From Stereum hirsutum FP-91666 SS1 (lineage: Eukaryota > Basidiomycota > Agaricomycetes > Russulales > Stereaceae), in assembly GCF_000264905.1 (NCBI RefSeq), contig NW_006763135.1:2145428-2209427 (forward strand): 64,000 bases of DNA, written 5' to 3'. Below are positions 12,101-23,322 of the stretch, piece by piece. The notes beneath the pieces are model-generated. The model saw nothing but the letters and a program-made list of their open reading frames with translations, searched no databases and was not told where the DNA came from. The position numbers and the translations under genes were made by a program. Within the stretch, counting starts at the first letter, position 1. Each line of letters starts with the position of its first letter.

Positions 12101-14821
12101 AGACATCGACGAGTGGTGACTGTCATCGAACGTCGTGACATGTCCTGGATATATCTCAAAGTTCGGGTACGCGGTGCGATCTAGAGATACAATAATTCAG
12201 GGATTGTCGTCACAGATAACGACGAGGAACTCACAGATCGCGAAGTTCGGGTATTCAACACTCAAGATGACAGACTGAAGGTCGTGCAAGGAATACTCAT
12301 TCGGCGAAACCTCGACGCTCATATCCATATGAGAGGCAGCCGTAGCTAAACAACATTATATGAGAAATGTTGTTCATAGGGTTATGAAGAGAAGGGTATA
12401 GCTCACAAGGTGCAGATGTGGAAGGTGTTTCTGCATCAGCTTTGGGTGCCCTCGCAGGAGAGCGGAGGTTGAAAAAGGGGTGACTATCATTACCTTAGAG
12501 AAACGAGCGTCAGTGACGCTATCGACGAACACACCGAAACGAGAGTACTTACCAGATTTTAAAGATCTACCGGCGGAAGGACTCTTCGGACGCGAAGAGA
12601 AACTCTTCATGCTCATCACTTTAGGTACGGCCAATAAAGACACTGCTGCAGCTGACGCAACATCATTATTGACAGCAACGGTCTGTCCCTCGTAATGAGG
12701 GGCACCGAGCTGCCAGGCAGCGGTCTGGACTTGTGGCTCTTCGACCACACGTTCGATCTCAAGCGAGCGTGTCGGGGGCGGCGTGGCGCGTCTTCGCGTC
12801 GACTCTTCCCCGCTCGTCCCGGAGGATGTAGATATCCTAACGACGGGAGGCGGTGGTTGAGGACGTTCCAACGGCCATACATGCGGCCAGGCGACTTCTG
12901 CGCTCGGTCTGAAGTACGGGGAGACAATTCCGGAGGGTCCTAAAGGAGGCATATTCGCGTCAAACGCACGGTGACCGGCATCAGGGGTCGGGATGTGTTC
13001 TGGCATGAAAGGCGACGGCGGGTAGGACGACGGAGCGCCCCAAGAGGTCGCCGTCGAGGGTGTCACCGGCCGACTCCATCCACCACGCTCGCCCAGATCG
13101 GGAGAGAGTTGAGCGTGGTGATTGGCGTTTACATTCAGATGCGCAGGCGACGGTGGGTAGGATGGTGGTCCCCACGACGTCGCAGTCGACGGAGTAACGG
13201 GTCGACTCCAGTCGGCGCGCTCGCCAAGATCGAGAGAGGGAGCGCGATGATCTGGGTGAGAATACGCAGGAGATGCGGGCCAAGACGACGGACCCCAAGA
13301 AGTGGCCGTCGACGGAGTGGCGGGTCGACTCGACATGGCCCTGTATGCAATATCGACCGACGGAGGTCGGGATATGCTCAAGGGCGACGGAGGGTAATCC
13401 AGCGGCGGACCCCAACTAGTTGCGGTAGAAGGGGTGGGCGGAACGTCCTCTAACATCCGCAAAGCGATGTCGGGCGACGGGAGGCGAGAGACAAATGAGT
13501 ACAGGGACTCATAGTCGTCATCGGGGCCGAATGAGGTGGCGTAGGAGGGGCTCAGGAGAACCGAGCCCTCCATGCGCCGATCGAGGTGCACAGACGGTAC
13601 GCGCGACCAAGAAACGGGTGAATCGAGGTCATCGTGGTCGGGAGGTCCCAGGGACGAGACCGACCAGGCATAGTCATCGAGGTTGAGAGGGCGCTCACCA
13701 TCACCTTCGACAGTAGAAACAGAAGGTGTATCGACTAACACTACGGCATTGGGCATGTGGACTGGGTCGAGGCTGATTTGGCCATTGGCAGCCAAAGGTG
13801 TGGGCGCAACGGAAGAGCTTGCACGCCAGGACTTGACACGGGATCGCAAAGGAGTGGTTGGAGGCTCCTCTTCTTGCACGATGGGTGGAAGAGCATTTTC
13901 AGAAGGCGGAACTGTAGCTGAAATAGCTGAGGCAGACTCCAAGCGGTCCAACAGTGACAACTTCCTAGGGACATGGCGCTGAATGGCTGTTCGCGTCTGC
14001 TGCGGCACATACGCCGACTCTTCATCCCCGAGAAGGTCATCGGGGTGCGTGGTTTTGCTTTCGTCGCGCCAGTGGGAGAGCGAAGGCGCAATAGAAGCCG
14101 TGACGTCATGGCTTGTTCTACGAGAGGATGCCAGCCACGCGTCATACCAGCGCGCTTTGTCGAGGTCAATGTCAAACTCAATCCGACCGCAGACGGGCAA
14201 CTGCTGAATCTGGAGCACAGGCGAGCGAGCCTCGAAGAGGTGATTCCACAGAATGGGCCAAGTCTCATCAGAGATGCGTGGGATCATGGAGAGGTTATTC
14301 TCAGGCATTCCAAGATAAAGGCAAAGTCCCGTTGTGCTCGGGAAATTGAACTCGCGAGCGATGACGGTCAATTGAGCGTACATCTGGAAGTCAATTAGAA
14401 AAGTAATGAGAGACTACTGGGATGAACTTACTGTCGGAAACAACGGCAACAAAACACCTTGGGAGAGTCGACCCGGGGGTCCGGAAGACAAGGTATGCCC
14501 GAGCTGACCGTGCTCTCTGGCTATCGAGGCTGGTGGAGTGACGATCACCAACCATTTCGACTGTGGACGTGGCCCAGCGCGCTCGCGAGACTCGCGAAGA
14601 CCTGTGTTGTGGTACGAGAGAGTAGAAACGCGGCGAGGAAGTGGAGGCTGAGACGGAGGGGTATCGTAGTCTGCGGGAGGGGCATGGGATGCAGGATATT
14701 GAGCTGTCGACGCTGACTCAAAGAAGTTGAGGTCGGTATCTGGAGGCGTCGGGATCTGAGCGCTGCGGGGGAGATCGTACGGGGAAGGTTTGTGAAAGAG
14801 GGAGGTAGTGAGGTGGGACAT
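9117..14821 (-). CDS. Large protein with N-terminal fungal domain and symmetric exons encoding tandem YP-x-F-x-I-Y repeats
   Basis: About 1592 residues, 17 exons: 14821..14432, 14383..12553, 12493..12407, 12345..12235, 12180..12064, 12006..11893, 11830..11627, 11567..11457, 11399..11298, 11239..11153, 11089..10955, 10899..10783, 10722..10606, 10549..10430, 10366..10253, 10199..9324, 9262..9117. Every junction keeps frame. Residues ~105-200 form a compact domain split by the first intron (PPGRLSQGVLLPLFPT; ARWYDAWL) that I recognise only as conserved in fungi. Next is a disordered stretch with four copies of TPSTATSWG. Residues ~800-1265 contain about 22 copies of a motif like YPHFDIYP, laid out so that each intron falls after the first base of the same Tyr codon. 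The C-terminus is Pro-rich and basic, with THRQLHNE twice. No signal peptide, membrane span or catalytic motif was seen. Function unknown. Confidence 0.85.
10253..12180 (-). repeat. Eleven tandem symmetric (phase 1-1) repeat exons
   Basis: Eleven internal exons of the YP-repeat gene, each a multiple of three bases long (87, 102, 111, 114, 114, 117, 117, 117, 120, 135, 204) and bounded by phase-1 introns of 53-63 bases. Most begin with a YP-x-x-YP unit and end with a second YP unit; the 204-base exon has three. Exons at 10783-10899, 10606-10722 and 10430-10549 are the most alike, sharing FEIYAGE and CDG, and look like the newest duplicates. Confidence 0.85.
13010..13450 (-). repeat. Coding tandem repeat around TPSTATSWG
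   Basis: Inside exon 2 of the YP-repeat gene, four imperfect units share RP-x-TPSTATSWGP followed by a Pro/Ser-rich spacer and, in three of them, a D-x-x-x-R element. The DNA copies are similar but not identical, so the repeat is protein-level and moderately old. Confidence 0.75.
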
Positions 14822-15366
14822 CCTTAGCGTAGGTTCTAACGACTGTAGTATGGGGCTTTGAAGGAGTGGAAGACGTAGGAGCTGACTAGCAGCTGTGAAT
14901 GGCGGTGGGGAGGAAAGAAGGGGACCCGAGAGCACACTAAGCGGATGGCTGGGTATTTTGAGGATGAGAGCGCTGCGTGAGCGAATGATGATCAGGCAGG
15001 AAAATCAAAGGACTCACAGTGGTCTATCTCCAGGGAAACCGCAGAACGAAATGCTGACGAAGAGAAAGGCCTGCCTTCTTGAGCAACTCCCAATAAAATA
15101 CCTCAGCGAACGATGAAAGACGAAAGGCAGACGCTGCGGGAAGCCTCTCACCACAGCTCGACTGCAGGAAAGAGGTTAGAGCTCCACAGGGGACCGCGCA
15201 TTGATATCTCCATGCACCGGTCCCTCGGCGCGCTCCCACGTGGACAGCGTTGCCTTGCCAGTTCGCCGCTTCGAGTCTTGGCTTCTTGGCTTCTTGGCTT
15301 CGTTCACCGATCGTGAATGTGCCTTTGAATCCCTCCTGCACCGTAGACAAAGAGGATGCACGGAAT
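14822..15366. other. Intergenic region, YP-repeat gene 5' side / FunK1 3' side
   Basis: Carries the promoter of the YP-repeat gene and the FunK1 terminator region. A perfect triple 8-mer (CTTGGCTT, 15277-15300) is the only distinct structure. No gene seen. Confidence 0.4.
15277..15300. repeat. Short tandem repeat, 3 x CTTGGCTT
   Basis: Three exact, contiguous copies of an 8-base unit in an intergenic stretch. A simple microsatellite-like tract with no assigned role. Confidence 0.85.
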
Positions 15367-17659
15367 TTACAGCTGTTTTGAAATAATATACGACTGAGCA
15401 CTCCTCGTCTCAGCCTCTATCTTCGCAATCGCTACATCAAACAGAACCAGTACATCATCGTACGTCATCTTCACCGAAAGTCGAATATTCTGATGCTCGA
15501 CCAAATCAACAAACCCCACCAAAAGCTCACGCATCGTCCCCGACACGTATTTCCGTACAACCTCTTCCACCGGGGAAATAATCGCAAAATCCATATCGAA
15601 AAACATGAACGGGGCCATCGCAGTCCGGGAATTATGCACACTTCTGAGCGTCGAGTGGCCAAATGCGTCCTGGATGATCTCGAGCCAGTCTTGCTGGTCA
15701 TCCAGGGACAAGTCCTGATCTCGCAGGACCAATGGGTGGATGTGCTTCATGATGGCGTAAGCAGTGACCCATATGATGGACTCAAGGTCATGGTGAATGC
15801 CGTGCGGTGGAATCTTGACCTTGGTCTTTCCTTGTCGCATCGACCAGGCCAGGAGCTCGATTGCCATAAACTGAGTTGTTCCCTATATTGACGAGTACGG
15901 AGCGAGTGAGCGTAGAGTCACTAGGAATGACGAGGCCGGACGTGATAGCGCACACTCACGGCTATGGTGGTTGCGTGATGAACTGTGCTAGGCTTTGTCG
16001 GTGATGCAAGTTCAGTATTGCACTCCACGGTAGACGTATTATCCAAACGAGCAAGTTCCAAGTCGCAAAGAAAACCTTCCCCGTCAGGCGGTGGAGAAGT
16101 AGACTTGTTGAGAAGGATCTAATACAACGCAGTCAATAAACCTGTAGAGGGGTAACTATACCCACATGACAAGCAATGCCAGCGCACATTACCGGCAGAA
16201 ATATCGCAGTGCAAAATTCCCTGTTTCGTCAAAAACTGATGAGCTAGAAGTTAGCCAGGTCGAAGTAAGTAGTAGTTGATAGGTAGAGAGAATGATATCC
16301 TGCGTACCGAGGGTGGCAGCCCGCAAGGCTTTGAGAAGCTGCAGCTCGGACTCGTAGTCCCATAGTGGTTGGCCGACTGATTCCAAGAGAAGCCGATGCA
16401 GATAGTGTTCGACACCGCGTTCATCGGGCTCGTATCCTCGAAGATTGTACACCGTGATGGGTTTGTCGTCGTTAGAAACCGGAAAGAGAACGTCTCTCCC
16501 ATCGAAAAACTTCGCAAGGCCTGGATGATCTCCTTTCACCGATCTGTATATATATGACTCCGGTGTCCTTCGCTGAGTATGCCACGCATTCTTTAGGATG
16601 AAGATATCGCCAGAAGGTTGTCCGCTCTTCGAGTCGACCTGTTGAACGGCCCATACGCTAGTCCGTCGGCCGGTATAAGGGACAGAAGCCCAATACGGTG
16701 CGCCGACGGTCTGCCAGAGACGAGTGTCATTGCCACCGAGGGAGAGTCGATAGACGGGAACCTTGCTTTCGGAATCGTCGATAACCTGCACAGTTGGATC
16801 ATGTCCTATGCCTTCCTCCGATAGGACGCAAGTCACACTTCGGATGACTTTGATAAACGTGCGCATGCCGTTGTTGTCGACCTTCCAGCTGTCCGTGTCC
16901 CACAGGTATGTCTCTGGAGAGAGGGAGACGCCGTCGCAATCGAAGATGCCAGCATGGAATACGTTTCCAGAAATCATCAGACCGATGGAGAAGAGGTTGA
17001 ATGGACGTGCGGCCATATGGATGCGAGCGTAGTTGACCGACTGGTAGAGAATCTTCGAGATGCTATCGTCGTGGGTACCTGTAGTATCTTCCTCGTAGTT
17101 GGTGTCTAAGTGGCCAAATACGTCGCTCAAGGAGGCTAGGCAATCAGGACGATTGAGGCCAGAGAGTGTTGCTCTCGGTGAAATAATCGAGAAGTCGGGT
17201 ATCAGTGTAGGGTAATCGAAGTCAAACACAGTCTTATTGCCGGCCAACTGTCTCTCGTCAAGGATCTGGCGAGGGAGAGGAAGATTGGGAATGGGCGGTA
17301 CACTAGATAGATCCTGGAAGTCGCGTATGTAGTTCATGATGTGACGCTACAGGGACAATCGTATAGTTCGTAAGCATAAGTGCAGAATTCAGGAGACAGT
17401 ATTTTCGGCTCACCCAAGGCTCGTACATCTCGCTTTTGCATCGTATGCCGTTTCGAATGGAGTCATTCCCGATCTTCATAAGTGTTCGGATGTGCTCTTC
17501 GTTGTCTCGCTCGAAGTTCTCCATGCACGCATCGACGAAGGAGTCTGCTACGTCCTGGATGCGGAGACGCTCGAGGACTCTGCGGTCATTATACCAGACT
17601 TTGTCGACGAGGTTGCGTTTCACCGCCTTTTCGCTAGTATTGGTTGCGCGTTCGTCCAT
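15367..17659 (-). CDS. FunK1 fungal-type protein kinase
   Basis: About 671 residues from exons 17659..17414, 17346..16308, 16243..16188, 16118..15960 and 15882..15367. FunK1 kinases are a divergent eukaryotic-kinase family greatly expanded in Agaricomycetes, with substrates unknown. Visible signatures are the catalytic loop LHCDISAGN (His ~440, Asp ~442, Asn ~447), split from the rest by introns, the metal-binding DLELA (~466) replacing DFG, and GTTQFMAIELLAW (~501), the usual FunK1 activation/P+1 block. The more common form of the catalytic loop is HRDIS; here Cys replaces Arg, which removes the classic RD arginine but not the catalytic Asp. The fourth donor is placed after Asn-447 because only this gives the continuous AGNILLNK. 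It is divergently paired with CSN4. The gene looks intact. Confidence 0.9.
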
Positions 17660-17993
17660 GTTTGTATTCTTCGAGAGAGAGCTACGGCCTGACTCCTCCT
17701 AGAAAAAGTCTGTCCCTGCGCCTTGCGAGTCCGAGTCAGATCTAATGTTGAGAGAAAGAGCTTGATGGTATGCTGGAGCGATAAGAGTCGGACATGACGA
17801 AGGCAAAGAGCAAACCGCTTCGCAGGCAGATGAAAAGTTGACCGTTGGAACCAACGTTCGAATGCCGCCACGAACCGAAGCGCCGGCGCACAGATATGAT
17901 GCCAGGGGGCGCGTGTGGCGTTGACGCGTACCGCGACTTACTCTGCGCGTCCAACACCGAAATTCTTTGTACCATCATCTTCAAGCCAGACCA
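17660..17993. promoter_or_regulatory. Divergent promoter FunK1 / CSN4 with ACGCGT box
   Basis: 334 bases between two divergent start codons. The half next to CSN4 is GC-rich and contains one ACGCGT (17924-17929), the core bound by MBF-type factors in yeasts. No TATA box is apparent. Regulation by this motif is inference. Confidence 0.4.
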
Positions 17994-19603
17994 ATGGATC
18001 AGAAACTCTCTCAGTTCAACGCTCTTAGTCAGAAAGACAAAGGCCCAGCATACCTCTCTCTCCTTTCCGATATCTACGCCAACCCATCCTCTTCCGACAT
18101 CGCAAGCAACATCCATACATTCGTTGACTATGTCCTGAACCACGAGACCGCAGGTGTCATCGTCGGTCGACAAGTCTTCTCCGAGCTCGTCAAGAATCTT
18201 GGCGAGGGGGCTATCCCAGACACCGAGCTTCGAAAGCGAGTCGTAGAGGACGTCTTGGCCACACTCCAGCCACGCATTGCTAGCTATGAAGAACAGGTGG
18301 GTGGCGCTGGTCATCACTAGCAGCAGCAGGTCGAGGATTGCGGCTCAATCGATCTTACAGGTCAACAGCCTGAAGTTCCAGCTGGCCGATCTACTTGAGG
18401 CTGAAGAGGAATGGAATGAAGCCGCTCGTGTACTCATGGGAATATCACTCGAAGGCCAACGGTACGATTGTGGCCCATCATCTGCGTCGCAGCCCTGACA
18501 TATCTTGACTCCACACACTTGCACGGAAACAGGACACCAGACGAGGACAAACTTCGTGTCTACATCCGTATTGTGCGTCTCCTACTAGAAGAAGAAGAAT
18601 CTGTTACCGCCGAGAGCTACTACAACCGCGCCGCATCCCTCATCCACTCCACCAGCGATAGAGAAACACTCCTCGCATATAAGCTCTGTCAGGCCAGGAT
18701 CGGTGACTACAGCCGTAAATTCATTGAAGCCGCCACTCGATATCATGAACTCAGCTTCGTTGGTGAGATCGACGAAGATGAGCGGAGACACATGCTGTAC
18801 GCTCCTTCTTCTTGACCCTTTGTTCCTGACTTCACCCAAGCTCACTGCTTATACGTTCCCCCATAGCTCAGCAGCGGTAACTTGTTCCGTCCTAGGACCC
18901 GCAGGTCCCCAGCGCTCCCGTATCCTCGCCTCCCTCTATCGTGACGAACGAACATCCGACCTCCCAACCTACAACATCCTCTCCAAAATGTTCCTCGACC
19001 ATATCCTACGCCCCTCTGAAGTCAAAGAATTCGAGAAAACACTCAAACCACATCAACTCGCCAAAATCTCACTCTCCACGAACGACAGACTAGCATCTGC
19101 TATCCAAGGTGACGACGAACTTTCGGGCGACAATGTCAGCACCCGGACGGGACCATCTACTGTTCTCGATCGTGCTGTGATGGAACATAATGTCCTCGCG
19201 AGCTCAAAGATCTATAATAATATCACATTCAGAGGGCTCGGAGCGCTGCTGGACTTGACACCGGGGGCTGCAGAGACTATGGCGCGAAAGATGATCGAGC
19301 AAGGACGACTGAAGGGCCACATCGATCAGGTGGACAAGTTGATTTGGTTCGAGGCGGGCAAGGAAGAGGACGATGCGCAGGGCAAAGCCGGTGGACTGGG
19401 TGACGTTGAACAAGTTACGGAAGACACTGGTGCACCGTTCACGAAACGTTGGGATCTGCAAATTCGTACGACAGCCGCCAGCGTAAGTCCAAATGCACCG
19501 GACCGAAAGTTCGTCCCTCGTGGCTCACGATATTTTCCTACAGGTTGAGACGATGGTACAGCACCTGGTGGAGAAAGGACTCGTGGTGACAGCAAAAGCG
19601 TGA
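17994..19603 (+). CDS. CSN4: COP9 signalosome subunit 4
   Basis: About 447 residues from exons 17994..18296, 18361..18461, 18533..18796, 18867..19482 and 19544..19603. CSN4 is a scaffold PCI subunit of the COP9 signalosome, which removes Nedd8 from cullin-RING ligases. The protein has the expected helical-repeat N-terminal half (LADLLEAEEEWNEAARVLMG, a TPR-like pair), then a helical middle (YNRAASLIHS, YKLCQARIGDYSRKF) and a PCI module with winged helix: LDRAVMEHNVLASSKIYNNI, FRGLGALLDLTPGAAETMA, then MIEQGRLKGHIDQVDKLIWF. The final 20-residue exon gives the C-terminal helix. Length fits the family (~400-450). A DCAF-type substrate receptor lies 5 kb away, but the two are not obviously co-regulated. 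Confidence 0.93.
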
Positions 19604-19772
19604 GATGAATGATGCATATACATATAATTTGTAGTTCGAAATGCAGTACGACGAGGGCAACGACTATGAAGCCGGATAAATCAGTACATAGCAAGATCAG
19701 AGGGACCACCGTACGATGTGTGCAAAGTACAAATTGCAAGATGATAAGAACGAACAAGTCCTGGGTAAAACA

Positions 19773-22700
19773 TCACTGAGGCGCGATACTGTCCGTCTTT
19801 CGACGCTTCTTAGCCCGCTCGCGCTTGGTCTCGAGCTCGTGCCACTCTCCTTCGAGATCGGCAAGCCTACCAAGTGAAAGATTAGTAAAGGTCATAGTAT
19901 ACGAAGATGAATCATGGAGAGCCTACCCGACTGGAATAGCTTCTCGTGGCTCCTCGTCCTTGAAGTATGGTGATTCGAGAGCCTGTGCGGCCGTAATACG
20001 TCTTCCAGGATCATAATCCAAAAGCTTTTCTGCAAGGAAGATAGCCTCCGGTGATAACCATCTATGTTCAACTGATTAGTCATTATGATTAGTCCTTGGT
20101 GTATAAGACGCCCACCTGCGAAACATATCTCGAAAGTGGTTCTCAATAATCTCCTTCGGCTTGACGAGCTCGTACCACGGCATATCCACGAGTCCATGCC
20201 ATCGTTGAACTGTCGGGGTACCAAAGATTCTGAAGATGACCTCCAGCTGATGAATTTCATGTTCGCCTTGAAACACGGGCTTCTTCGTGAACAGTTCTAA
20301 CATGATGCATCTACTCCATCATCAGCAACTGCCACCCTCACGAAGAATAGCTTGACGTACCCGGCACTCCACATATCTACCTCAGGCCCATAAACGGTCG
20401 TGCCCAAGAGCAGTTCAGGCGGACGATACCAAAGGGTGATGACACGGTTCGTATAATCCATCTGGCGCCGCTTCTGGTAAAACCTAGCAAGTCCAAAATC
20501 GCCCAACTTGAGCTCTCCGCGACTGTTGACGAGTATATTCGAGCCCTTGATATCGCGATGGATGACACCCTTGTGATGCAGATATGCGAGCCCGGCGAGC
20601 ATCTGACGACAGAGCGACTTGAGATGAGCGTCGGTGAAGAAAAATTGGGTCTGTGACAGGATGCCAGTCAAGTCATGGTCCATGTACTCGAACACCATGT
20701 ATACAGAGCCTACGGAAGAATGATGTACTGTTAGTCGACTACAAAACCATTGAAGACACCGAGACGAATGGATCGTACCGTTTGACACCATCATCTCGTG
20801 AAGTTGGACTACATTGTCGTGACGCAGGGACTGAAGGAGTTTGATCTCGCGCATGGCAGTAACAGGAAAACCGTCCTTTTCGGTCTCCATGCGTATTCGC
20901 TTCAAGGCGACATGGAAGCCATTCAGGGCGTTACGAGCTTTGTACACCTTGCCAAACGTCCCCTCACCAACCTGGCTAACGATACTGTACAATTCCTCTT
21001 GTGATTCCTTCGGAGACGTAGCCGCACTTGTCCGGTCCACCTTCGATACGCGAGACTGTGCCTCTTGGGGTGTCTTTGCTGGAGCTTTCGTTTTCGTGAC
21101 CACCGAATGAGGTTGCTCTGTCTGGGGCGTCGGCAAAGATGGCGGAGGACCGGATGCTGGTGATGGCACGCTCGTTTGTTCTTGCGAAGGACGAGCCATT
21201 TCGGGAGTGACCAGAGGGCTGGTCGAAGTGACAAGCGGCGAAGGGGGTAACGGGAGAGGCTCGCGTCGTAGCGACTTGCTTGCACGAGCTGCTGGCAGAG
21301 GTTCGCGAGGCGTTGGCAGACCTTGTGGGGGAACGAAAACGGGGTCACGAGAAGGCAGACTCGGGCTCACTGTCGTCGAGGAGGATGCGGGGAGGAATAT
21401 AGGTGGAAGAGGGAGGGCTGGAGGAGCTGGTGGTCGATATGTCTGAGGGCGTGGTGGGAGCTCATAAGTGTGCTGAGTCGTGGGGGCTACTTGTGGTGAG
21501 GGAGAGGGATGTTCGAAAGACCCTGCAGGAGGAAGGTAGTGGGGTGGTGGGCGAGCAGCAGGAACAGGTGCTGGAGGAGGGCTCTTCTTGACATCTGGCT
21601 CGTCATCGTCTCCTGGAAAGAATCGCTTTACCGCAGAGCTCGCTTGCCCGATAGGTCTGAAACCTGCCAGTTTTATTGCAGCAGCTGAGGGAATGGTTGG
21701 TCGAGTCGTCTCAGGTACAACTGTAGATTGCGATGTTTTGGAAGAGGAAGGTGGTTGTGAGGCAGGGGGTGGTATCGCGGCGGGAGGCGGCTTAGGTGCA
21801 GAAACCTACATAATACGAGACAACGTTGACTAAATGAAAAACACGAATCAGTGAAGGGGCACGAACCTCGACGGGACGGCCATTTATTTGTGCAGTCTTC
21901 CCATTCTGCTTGCGAGGCAACGCATCACTGGCAGGAGCGCTCTTCGCTTCGACGGAAGGCTCGACTGAAGCTGGTGTCGATGCCTCCGGGACAGGCACGG
22001 GCCCTGTTAGTCGATGCACAGGTTTTGAAGACGACTCTACAGGGCTCATACTCATGCTTCGCGTGCGACTTCTGCTCCTAGTTGAGGTAGACATCGATGA
22101 TAGACTACGGTCTCGACGTCGTCCTCGACTGGCACGACTTCGGTGTGATGACGCGGGAGAGCGCGAGCGCCTATCGTGGCGATCATGATTCCTATAGGAC
22201 GAAGGACGGTCACCAGCAGCAGTAGAATCTCGCCGTCGTCGTTTGGGAGATCTCGAGCGTGAGCGGGATGGCGGACGAGATGAATGCCGTGAGCGAAAAG
22301 TCTCTGCCGGTGACCGTGACCGAGATGGAGAGCGAGCGGGTTGATTGACGGTTGGATCTGTCGGCTCCCCGTCACGACGCTGCCAACTGGGTAAAGCAGA
22401 CAGCGAAAGCAACGTCAACGACAATGAAGAATCGAAGAAACAGAAGACAGACACACTTATTCAAACCATCTGGATCGCCCCGTGGCCAATCGTCCCGCTG
22501 CCAGCCATCGTCCTGCTTCCAATCTCTCGTCTGTTGCTGATTATAATTTTTCTGCTGATTATTATTATTATTATTTCGATTTTTCTTCCCTTTATTCCGA
22601 TGCTGCTGTTGCTGCTGGTTTCGACGTTGGCCCTGATTGCGTGGGTTCTGGTTATTGGTGCGAGAGCTAGATTGCCAGGATTCGGACGGCTGCCATTGAC

Positions 22701-23322
22701 GATCGTCTTGCCAGTCGTTCCTACGTCTTCCGTCGTTCGGATATCTGTCGCCCTGCCGCGAATGCTCCCAATAGTCGCCGCCCCTCGAGCTTTGACCGTT
22801 ATTACCGTTCCTCTGCCATCCTCGACTTGGGCGTCGGTCGTCGCGATAGCCTTCTCCTTTGTCCTGCCAATGTCGTTGTTCGGGCACCCAATTGTTGGGG
22901 TCGACGTAGGTTGGCGATGGGCCATAGGAGGCAGGTTCTGACCACTCTCTCCCGCCGGAGGCGTAACGGACCTCGTTATGACCACCGTTTGACCATCCGC
23001 CATTTCTTCGTGGTGGAGGGTTGTCGAATTCTGGTGGGTACATGTTGTCGGGGTGGCCGTCATACGAATCGTGGTGAGGGAGCATGGGGCCTTGTGAGGG
23101 CCAGTCATCATTCTCCGCGCGATCCCAACTTGAAGAGCTCTCAAGCCTCATGTCATACGGTGGTGGTGCCCTCGTCGACGTGCTGTATGTTGAAGGGTGA
23201 TAAGAAAAGTGGTGAGATGGGCTGAACGTATGCGGGGGAGCATCCACTCGTGAGACTAACAGCAGCGCCTCATCTTCACCCCCGCTCATTCGCTGACCCC
23301 GAGGCCGGTGGTAAGGATGCAT
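19773..23322 (-). CDS. CTK1: CTD kinase catalytic subunit, CTK1/CDK12-type, with RS-rich N-terminus
   Basis: About 1061 residues, exons 23322..22457, 22386..21867, 21805..20779, 20709..20361, 20310..20116, 20061..19927, 19866..19773. The kinase domain (~735-1025) is complete: GEGTFG glycine loop, VALK lysine, cyclin-binding helix PVTAMREIK (PITAIRE-like), HRDIKGSN catalytic loop, DFGLARFY, and TNRVITLWYRPPELLLG with the T-loop Thr. Together with the C-terminal match this places it in the Ctk1/Lsk1/CDK12 group, which phosphorylates Ser2 of the RNA polymerase II tail. The long N-terminus has three parts: a Gly/Asn/Gln/Trp-rich segment, an Arg-Ser domain (RSRSRSPKRRRR), and a Pro-rich linker. 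The RS region resembles metazoan CDK12 more than yeast Ctk1 and suggests a link to splicing. Start at 23322 or 23289 cannot be distinguished. The gene tail abuts CSN4 convergently. Confidence 0.9.

Noticed and set aside
9117..12345. Interpretation as a non-coding tandem repeat or a run of separate small genes
   Set aside because: All introns have good splice sites, the same phase and the same Tyr codon, and the joined frame is open for about 1590 codons.
12971..13453. Plus-strand Arg-rich open frame of 160 codons
   Set aside because: Antisense to the TPSTATSWG repeat exon; the Arg-rich repeats mirror Ser/Pro codons.
15367..15882. Stand-alone small gene
   Set aside because: It is the last exon of the FunK1 kinase: GTTQFMAIEL joins the upstream kinase exons in frame.
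22345..22941. Plus-strand open frame of 198 codons rich in Ile, Leu and Val, like a membrane protein
   Set aside because: It is antisense to the Asn/Gln/Arg-rich N-terminal exon of CTK1; hydrophobic codons are the mirror of AAY/CAR repeats.
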